A stretch of 29,922 bases of DNA from Oscillospiraceae bacterium. Lineage in GTDB: Bacteria; Bacillota_A; Clostridia; Oscillospirales; Oscillospiraceae. The notes beneath the pieces were generated by a model. The model was not told the DNA's origin. It was given only the letters and a program-made list of their open reading frames with translations, and ran no database searches. Below are positions 25,246 to 29,922 of the stretch, in pieces; the stretch's first letter is position 1, and every line of letters begins with the position of its first letter. The stretch is taken from NCBI GenBank assembly GCA_902789835.1, contig CADAPN010000009.1:1-29922 (forward strand). Direction: 5' to 3'. Position numbers and translations under genes: made by a program.

Positions 25246-27384
25246 TCAGTACTCTTCCAGACTTTTCTGGTTCGCCTGCTCGGCGATCCTTCGCGCTTCG
25301 TCTTTGCAGAGGAGGAAAGCATCGACCACCTCCGGATCGAAATGGGTGCCGGATTCTTTTTCGATGATCTCAATGGCGGTGTCAAACGGAAAGCCCTCTT
25401 TATAACTGCGCCTGGCCACCAGGGCGTCAAAAACATCCGCAACGGCCATAATCCGGGCGGAGAGAGGGATTTCCTCTCCCTTCAGGCCCTTCGGATAGCC
25501 TTTTCCGTCCCAGCGTTCGTGATGATACAGGGTCAGGTTGCGTGCTTCCTTGAGATAGTCGGCGGAATCGTCGCTGACCATGCCGATGGCACGGTCGATG
25601 ATCTCGGTCCCGCGCAGGGTATGGCATTTCATCTCGGCAAATTCTTCATCCGTCAGTTTCCCGGGCTTGTTCAGCAGCGCATCCGGGATCTGAATCTTGC
25701 CGACATCGTGAAGCGGCGCACTGCTTTCCACTTCATACAGGTAGCTGTCGGTGAGTTCGCCGGTATGATGGCCGGTCTCGCGCATCTTCTCCATGATCAG
25801 CTTTGCATAGGCGGCCGTGTTGCGGACATGGTTGCCGGTGCATTTGTCGCGGCTTTCCACCAGGTCGGCCAGAACCAGAATCAGTCCGTTCTGGAGCTTG
25901 GAGATCTGCTCGCTTTTCTTCTGTGCGTCATCAATGTAGGCCACCACATCTTCCGACATTTTCTGAACGGAATGATACAGAGACTCAATCTCGTCCCCGG
26001 TTCGGATGTCCAGCGCTTGAAGCTGCTGAAGACTTTCTTTTCGGGTCTCGTCGCTTTCCGCGACAAAGGAACCGGCGGCGCCCGCAATCCTGTTAACGGG
26101 CTGTACAATCTCATAATCGGCAGCAGCGGCGCCTATGGCCAGAACCAGAATGAAGAAGCCGAAGAACAGGGAAAGAATCTTCACCAGAAAGACGCTTCCC
26201 GTGGCTTCCAATTGGCTCATGGAGAGGTCTACTCCCACATAGCACTGACACGCACCGGCTTCGTTATAGACGGGAAGGTAAACCGTAAGCAAGCGGCCGT
26301 ATGTTTCGTCGGAGATGATCGGACCGGAAAGTGGCCTGCCGGCAAGAAGATCCTCCAGATATGGCCGAAACGCCTCGTCAAAGCCGATCACGGAGCCGGG
26401 GGCTTCCCCGGGCGTGTCTTCGGTGTCCGGGTCAAAAACAACATGGCAGCCGTCTTCCCGGATCTGATAGACATAGACGAAGGAAACGTCATCGTTGCTT
26501 TTCATGATGTCGGACAGCCTCTTCCTGCTCTCTGCATAGCCGGGGGCGTCTTCTCCCAGTTCCAGGTATTCTTTCACGCGTTCGTGATCAAAGACCGTGG
26601 ATGCCATGTTTGCGATCCCAAGCGCCATTTTGCTTTTTTCCTCGATGATCGCCTTCCGGAAGAGGGAAAGACTCACAAGGGAGACGGTGATGGCGATTAG
26701 CAGAATCGAAGCGGAGATCATCAGCAGGGTTTTGCTGCGAAGAGAGATGCGCCGCACCTTCCGAGACACTGCTCCGTTCGACGAGTCCGACAGGGTGGGC
26801 TTGAAACGAGACAGGAGCTGCGGCGGAAGCAGGCGAAGAACCAGCGCCGCGATCAGAACCGTAAGAAGCTTGTCCAAAAGATCAATCAGCAGATCGGCGC
26901 TGAGTTGAGACAGAAACAGCGAGAGCCGCCCGGAGTCATAAAACGACCGGGCAAGCGGAGCGGAGATCCCTTCTCCGATTCCGCCTCCGTACAGAAACCA
27001 GGTCAGGATACTGCCAAGCCCTCCGCCGATCAGCGCAAGAACAAGGACGGCGGCCAAAAGCGGCAGAATCCGCCGAAAGGCACCCTTCCCGGCCATCCAG
27101 GCAGAGCAGATCGCGATCAGGACGCTGATGGAACTGTAATAGTTTGTCGTATAATCCGCAAGCCCGTTCAGAGCATTCGTCAGAAAGCCGACGGCGATAC
27201 CGGGCATATACCCTCCGATCACGGCGGCCAGCACCGTCCCGATGGAATCCAGAAACAGGGGCAGATGGAAATACAGAGCAAGTTTGGCACCGACCACATT
27301 GATCAGAATGCCGCCCGCAATCAAAAAGAGAAGCGGGAGCCATTTTCTGTTCCGGTTCGGAGCAATACTGCGGTCTTGATTCAT
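25246..27384 (-). CDS. Membrane HD-GYP domain phosphohydrolase with S-component-like sensor
   Basis: 712-residue signalling protein. Residues about 13-185 form a multi-span membrane region that resembles ECF-transporter S components (INVVGAKLALYFHLPLFLDSIG; GYMPGIAVGFLTNALNG). A membrane segment near 220-243, an extracytoplasmic sensor domain (about 245-395), another membrane segment (about 398-423) and a HAMP-like linker follow. The C-terminal HD-GYP domain has HDVGK (His559-Asp560), HHERWDGKGYP with GYP at 629-631, and ADVFDAL. Such domains hydrolyse cyclic dinucleotides, mainly c-di-GMP; here the substrate is inferred. I chose the ATG at 27384 over an upstream start at 27495, because GGAAGGAGG lies 11 bases before it and the upstream residues overlap the promoter's transcript start. 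Confidence 0.88.
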   Translation of the reverse strand: MNQDRSIAPNRNRKWLPLLFLIAGGILINVVGAKLALYFHLPLFLDSIGTVLAAVIGGYMPGIAVGFLTNALNGLADYTTNYYSSISVLIAICSAWMAGKGAFRRILPLLAAVLVLALIGGGLGSILTWFLYGGGIGEGISAPLARSFYDSGRLSLFLSQLSADLLIDLLDKLLTVLIAALVLRLLPPQLLSRFKPTLSDSSNGAVSRKVRRISLRSKTLLMISASILLIAITVSLVSLSLFRKAIIEEKSKMALGIANMASTVFDHERVKEYLELGEDAPGYAESRKRLSDIMKSNDDVSFVYVYQIREDGCHVVFDPDTEDTPGEAPGSVIGFDEAFRPYLEDLLAGRPLSGPIISDETYGRLLTVYLPVYNEAGACQCYVGVDLSMSQLEATGSVFLVKILSLFFGFFILVLAIGAAAADYEIVQPVNRIAGAAGSFVAESDETRKESLQQLQALDIRTGDEIESLYHSVQKMSEDVVAYIDDAQKKSEQISKLQNGLILVLADLVESRDKCTGNHVRNTAAYAKLIMEKMRETGHHTGELTDSYLYEVESSAPLHDVGKIQIPDALLNKPGKLTDEEFAEMKCHTLRGTEIIDRAIGMVSDDSADYLKEARNLTLYHHERWDGKGYPKGLKGEEIPLSARIMAVADVFDALVARRSYKEGFPFDTAIEIIEKESGTHFDPEVVDAFLLCKDEARRIAEQANQKSLEEY

Positions 27385-27486
27385 AGGTTGAAGCTCCTCC
27401 TTCCCAAGCTCAGCTGCCCGTATTATCACACATCGGAGTAGCGAATGCAAGCGATGTTCTGCATGTAGAGCCGTACTTGCTGCAAA

Positions 27487-27515
27487 ATTATGCAAAATGA
27501 CAAATCTCTTGTCAA
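27487..27515 (-). promoter_or_regulatory. Promoter for the HD-GYP gene
   Basis: On the minus strand a perfect TTGACA (27515-27510) is 17 bases from CATAAT (27492-27487). The leader to the ATG at 27384 is about 95 bases. The -35 box overlaps that of the divergent promoter by five bases. Confidence 0.82.
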
Positions 27516-27537
27516 GGCGTCGGTAAAATGGTACAAT
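27509..27537 (+). promoter_or_regulatory. Promoter for the guanylate-kinase-like gene
   Basis: TTGTCA (27509-27514) and TACAAT (27532-27537) are exactly 17 bases apart. The start codon is 33 bases after the -10. The -35 lies in the palindrome CTTGTCAAG shared with the divergent HD-GYP promoter. Confidence 0.78.
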
Positions 27538-27570
27538 AATTTAACTTTGGATTCAGACAGGAGAAGAATC

Positions 27571-28128
27571 ATGGACGCGGCAAAAACGAAACTGATTGTC
27601 ATCACCGGCCCCTTCGGCGCCGGACTGAAGGATATTGTGGCGGAGCTTCTAGACAGCGGGAAAGATTTCACGACGGTGACGCCGGTGACTGCACGGAAGA
27701 TGAAAGACGGAGAGCAGAACGGGATCGGCTTTTTCTTCTATGATCTGGAGGGCTGGAATGCGATGAAGGAATCCGGTGACCTGCTTGAAGCAACGGAGCT
27801 CGCCGGAAATGACTACGGTACTTCCAGAGCCTTGGTGCAGGCTGCACTGAGCGGCGGGAAACATGTGATTCTCATGCTCGAGCCGGAGCGGGCGGCCCAG
27901 GTGAAGCGGAATATGCCGGAGGCATACTGCCTGTATGTCGAGCCCGCAGATCCGACGCAGCTCAGGGCACGTTACGCGAAAACTGCCAGAAACTCCTATG
28001 AGCTTACGGCCAGAATGGAACTGGCCGCGGAACAGAGGGCAGAATCCGGATACTGTGATGCCCGCGTTGACAGTACGGACCCCGCCGCGGCGGTCCTGGA
28101 GATCCGGAAACTGATTGACAGGCTCTGA
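27571..28128 (+). CDS. Guanylate-kinase-like protein with degenerate P-loop
   Basis: 185-residue protein with the overall layout of guanylate kinase, which phosphorylates GMP with ATP. The P-loop reads GPFGAGLKD (13-21) where kinases have GPSGAGKS/T: the catalytic Lys is Leu19 and the following Ser/Thr is replaced. The GMP-binding region TARKMKDGEQNG (40-51) keeps Arg42 and Gly47-Glu48 but loses the usual Pro-Arg; NDYGTS (80-85) is kept. It may be a non-catalytic nucleotide-binding protein, a diverged kinase or a decaying paralogue; a true gmk is expected elsewhere. I chose the ATG at 27571 because AGGAG lies seven bases upstream and it falls after the promoter. The glycosyltransferase gene follows after about 35 bases. 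Confidence 0.75.
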   Translation: MDAAKTKLIVITGPFGAGLKDIVAELLDSGKDFTTVTPVTARKMKDGEQNGIGFFFYDLEGWNAMKESGDLLEATELAGNDYGTSRALVQAALSGGKHVILMLEPERAAQVKRNMPEAYCLYVEPADPTQLRARYAKTARNSYELTARMELAAEQRAESGYCDARVDSTDPAAAVLEIRKLIDRL

Positions 28129-28152
28129 ACGTACAGTCCGAAGGAAAACCGT

Positions 28153-28194
28153 ATGAGCGGGGGTGAGAACGCTGGGAAAAGAGAGAAAACTTAA
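28153..28194 (+). other. Thirteen-codon ORF with good RBS overlapping the next gene's start
   Basis: AAGGA about seven bases before an ATG at 28153 opens a 13-codon frame that stops at 28192-28194. It runs through a G5 tract (28159-28163). Removing one G would fuse this ATG in frame to the long glycosyltransferase ORF. It could be a coupling leader, a slippage site or a sequence error. Confidence 0.4.
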
Positions 28195-29922
28195 GTACGT
28201 GCTTTCCGCTGCCGCGTTCTGCATTCTGCTGCTGCGTCCGCTGCATGCGAGCCTGCTCATTGCGCCCGCGGTGACACTCCTGCTGCTCATGGCGCTTCCG
28301 TTGGAAAGTCAGCCGGAGTCCGCCGGGGAATGCAGCGGTATGAGCAGGAGACACCTGCTCCCGGCGGTGCTGTCTGCGCTTTTTTTTGCGGTGCTTTTTC
28401 TTGTTGTCTGGCTCAGAACAAAGCAGATGGTGTCGCTGTATTTCTTCCGCTGGAAAGAAGCGCTTCCTCTGCTTCTGGCCGCTGCGGTCGGCGGTTTTGG
28501 ATCAATCCCATTCCTGGCGGGACTGATGGAGTCTCTGTGCCGGAGCGGCGCGCCCACGAAGCCGGCTGCGACCACCCAGGCGGCAAACGTACCGGGAAAA
28601 AACACCGGGATCCCCGGGGAAGACCGAAGATTGCTGTTCTTGGTGGCGCTGGTGACGGTCTCGGTCTGCTCGCTCTCTTCGCCGCTCTATCCGTTTAACG
28701 ACTGGGTGGATGCCAACTGCTTCTTCACGGTGGGCAAGTCCATGCTCTACGGCATTGTGCCGTATCGGGACCTCTATGAACAGAAGGGACCGCTGCTCTA
28801 TGCGATGTATGCCCTCTGCTATCCGATCTCACACCGGACCTTCCTCGGCGGCTGGCTGCTGGAAGTGGCGGCGGCGTGGGCGTTTCTTAGCCTGGCCTGG
28901 AAAAGCCACCTGCTTGTGACCGGGAAGCGGGATCCGATCTTTCTGTTCCTGACGGCGGCGCTGGTCTATACGGTACCGGCGTTCCTCAAAGGCGGCAGCG
29001 CCGAGGAGCTCTCTCTGCCGCTGATCATGCTCTCTTTTTATTACGGATTGCAAAGCCTCTGCCTGAACCGTGAGATCACGCCGCGGGAGGCGTTTCTGAT
29101 CGGATTGAGTTCCGGAGCGGTTCTCTGGATCAAGTACAGCATGCTGGGCTTTTACCTCGGGTTTATTCTGGTCCCGGCTTATCGGATGCTCCGGAACGGC
29201 CGGGGACTGCAGCTGCTGAAGCTTCTGGGCCTGATTGTTCTGGGCGTTGCGGCGGCGAGCCTTCCGGTGCTTGCTTACTTTGGCTATCACAGGGCGATCC
29301 CGTCCCTCTGGGAGGCTTACTTCTATAACAATCTGTTTGTCTACGGAAAGGCGTCGTCGATTCTGAGCACGGTCCGGGGCCTGGCTTCCGGAATGGCGTC
29401 CATGCTGACCTTCAATGACGCGACGGTCCTGCTGGTGCTGCTGTCGCTGATCACGCTGTGGCGGGAAAAGAACAGAACGTTGGCCCTTCATGTGTTTCTT
29501 TGCTTCGCCTTTGCCTTTGGGCTCATCTATGCGGGGGGAATCAATCTCAAGTACTACTCTGAGATTCTCTGTGTCTTTATCCCGCTGGGCGTGTCGCAGC
29601 TGCTGAAGCTTTGCGGCAAATCACAGGAGATTGTGCAAAGTGAAGGAGCGAAAGCCGCGGAAACAAACAAGCCGGAAGATGAGAACGGAAAGCTGTTAAC
29701 AAAGCGGCCGGAGTACAGCCGCGTTTCCCGCATTCTGATTCCGCTTCTTTTTACACTGGCGCTCTTCGGCACCGAAAACAGCTATATGCTCTTCCGGAAT
29801 CGTTCGGAGATGCCGCAGTATATCTTTGCCGAGACCCTGAAAGAAGACCCGGATGCAACGCTGTTTAACTACGGCGCGCTGGACATCGGCCTCTTCACGA
29901 CCGCCGACATTCTTCCGTCTAC
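28163..29922 (+). CDS. Polytopic GT-C-type glycosyltransferase (GT39/ArnT-like), truncated at window edge
   Basis: Open frame of 586 codons to the right edge with no stop, so the 3' end lies outside. The protein is strongly hydrophobic, with about 12 membrane segments. After three N-terminal segments comes a family-typical block: SSPLYPFNDWVDANCFF with the acidic catalytic-type residue, then GIVPYRDLYEQKGPLLYAMYAL. Later FLKGGSAEELSLPL and the C-terminal YGALDIGLFTTADILPS also fit lipid-phosphate-sugar-dependent membrane glycosyltransferases. The donor and acceptor are unknown; wall polymer or protein glycosylation are both possible. The GTG at 28163 is the first in-frame start but has a poor ribosome binding site; a good AAGGA-ATG lies just upstream in another frame (see 28153). 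Confidence 0.75.
   Translation, partial: MRTLGKERKLKYVLSAAAFCILLLRPLHASLLIAPAVTLLLLMALPLESQPESAGECSGMSRRHLLPAVLSALFFAVLFLVVWLRTKQMVSLYFFRWKEALPLLLAAAVGGFGSIPFLAGLMESLCRSGAPTKPAATTQAANVPGKNTGIPGEDRRLLFLVALVTVSVCSLSSPLYPFNDWVDANCFFTVGKSMLYGIVPYRDLYEQKGPLLYAMYALCYPISHRTFLGGWLLEVAAAWAFLSLAWKSHLLVTGKRDPIFLFLTAALVYTVPAFLKGGSAEELSLPLIMLSFYYGLQSLCLNREITPREAFLIGLSSGAVLWIKYSMLGFYLGFILVPAYRMLRNGRGLQLLKLLGLIVLGVAAASLPVLAYFGYHRAIPSLWEAYFYNNLFVYGKASSILSTVRGLASGMASMLTFNDATVLLVLLSLITLWREKNRTLALHVFLCFAFAFGLIYAGGINLKYYSEILCVFIPLGVSQLLKLCGKSQEIVQSEGAKAAETNKPEDENGKLLTKRPEYSRVSRILIPLLFTLALFGTENSYMLFRNRSEMPQYIFAETLKEDPDATLFNYGALDIGLFTTADILPS

Noticed and set aside
25342..26700. 452-codon plus-strand open frame opposite the HD-GYP gene
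   Set aside because: Antisense shadow; the minus-strand frame has all HD-GYP motifs.

Overview
The window reads as a chromosomal segment of a Gram-positive Bacillota, most likely class Clostridia. I infer this from the DnaD/DnaI-type helicase-loading pair, the hflX-yigZ-dgt-dnaG-rpoD and U32-maf-mreC-mreD-mrdA gene orders, the hisS-aspS pair, strong AGGAG-type ribosome binding sites and sigma-A-type promoters. Base composition is moderately GC-rich by eye. I cannot name the genus. Genes are tightly packed, no gene-free stretch exceeds about 190 bases, and I see no rRNA, tRNA, CRISPR array or prophage.

Layout. (1) Bases 1-95 are the 3' end (domains V and VI) of a group II intron entering from the left, 75 bases from the rpoD stop codon. 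(2) 170-6150, minus strand: hflX, yigZ, dgt, dnaG and rpoD, probably one operon behind a promoter at 6265-6293. (3) 6389-9304, minus strand: dnaD and dnaI, then an E2-acyltransferase-like gene with its own promoter and a strong terminator. (4) 9443-15595, plus strand: U32 peptidase-family gene, maf, mreC, mreD and mrdA, for cell elongation; mreB is not here. (5) 15684-19759, plus strand: two tandem paralogous GtrII-like membrane glycosyltransferases and a ChbG/YdjC-like deacetylase, a probable surface-glycan cassette lying between mrdA and an mgsA-like gene. (6) 19882-20286: methylglyoxal-synthase homologue with its own promoter. (7) 20432-25111, plus strand: hisS, aspS, comM. (8) 25246-27384, minus strand: an HD-GYP signalling protein with an unusual membrane sensor. 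(9) 27571 to the right edge, plus strand: a degenerate guanylate-kinase-like protein and a truncated polytopic glycosyltransferase.

Three points stand out. First, three proteins keep a recognisable enzyme fold but lack the key catalytic residues of their families: the MgsA homologue (equivalents of E. coli Asp71 and His98 are Ala and Gly), the guanylate-kinase homologue (P-loop Lys replaced by Leu) and the E2-like protein (catalytic His replaced by Glu, no lipoyl domain). Second, the GtrII pair plus deacetylase occupies the place where many Clostridia carry minCDE and rodA. Third, both divergent gene pairs (around 9375 and 27512) are driven by back-to-back promoters whose -35 boxes physically overlap.

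Most of the window is housekeeping: replication priming and initiation, sigma factor, wall elongation, aminoacyl-tRNA synthesis. No complete new defence or mobile system was recognised.
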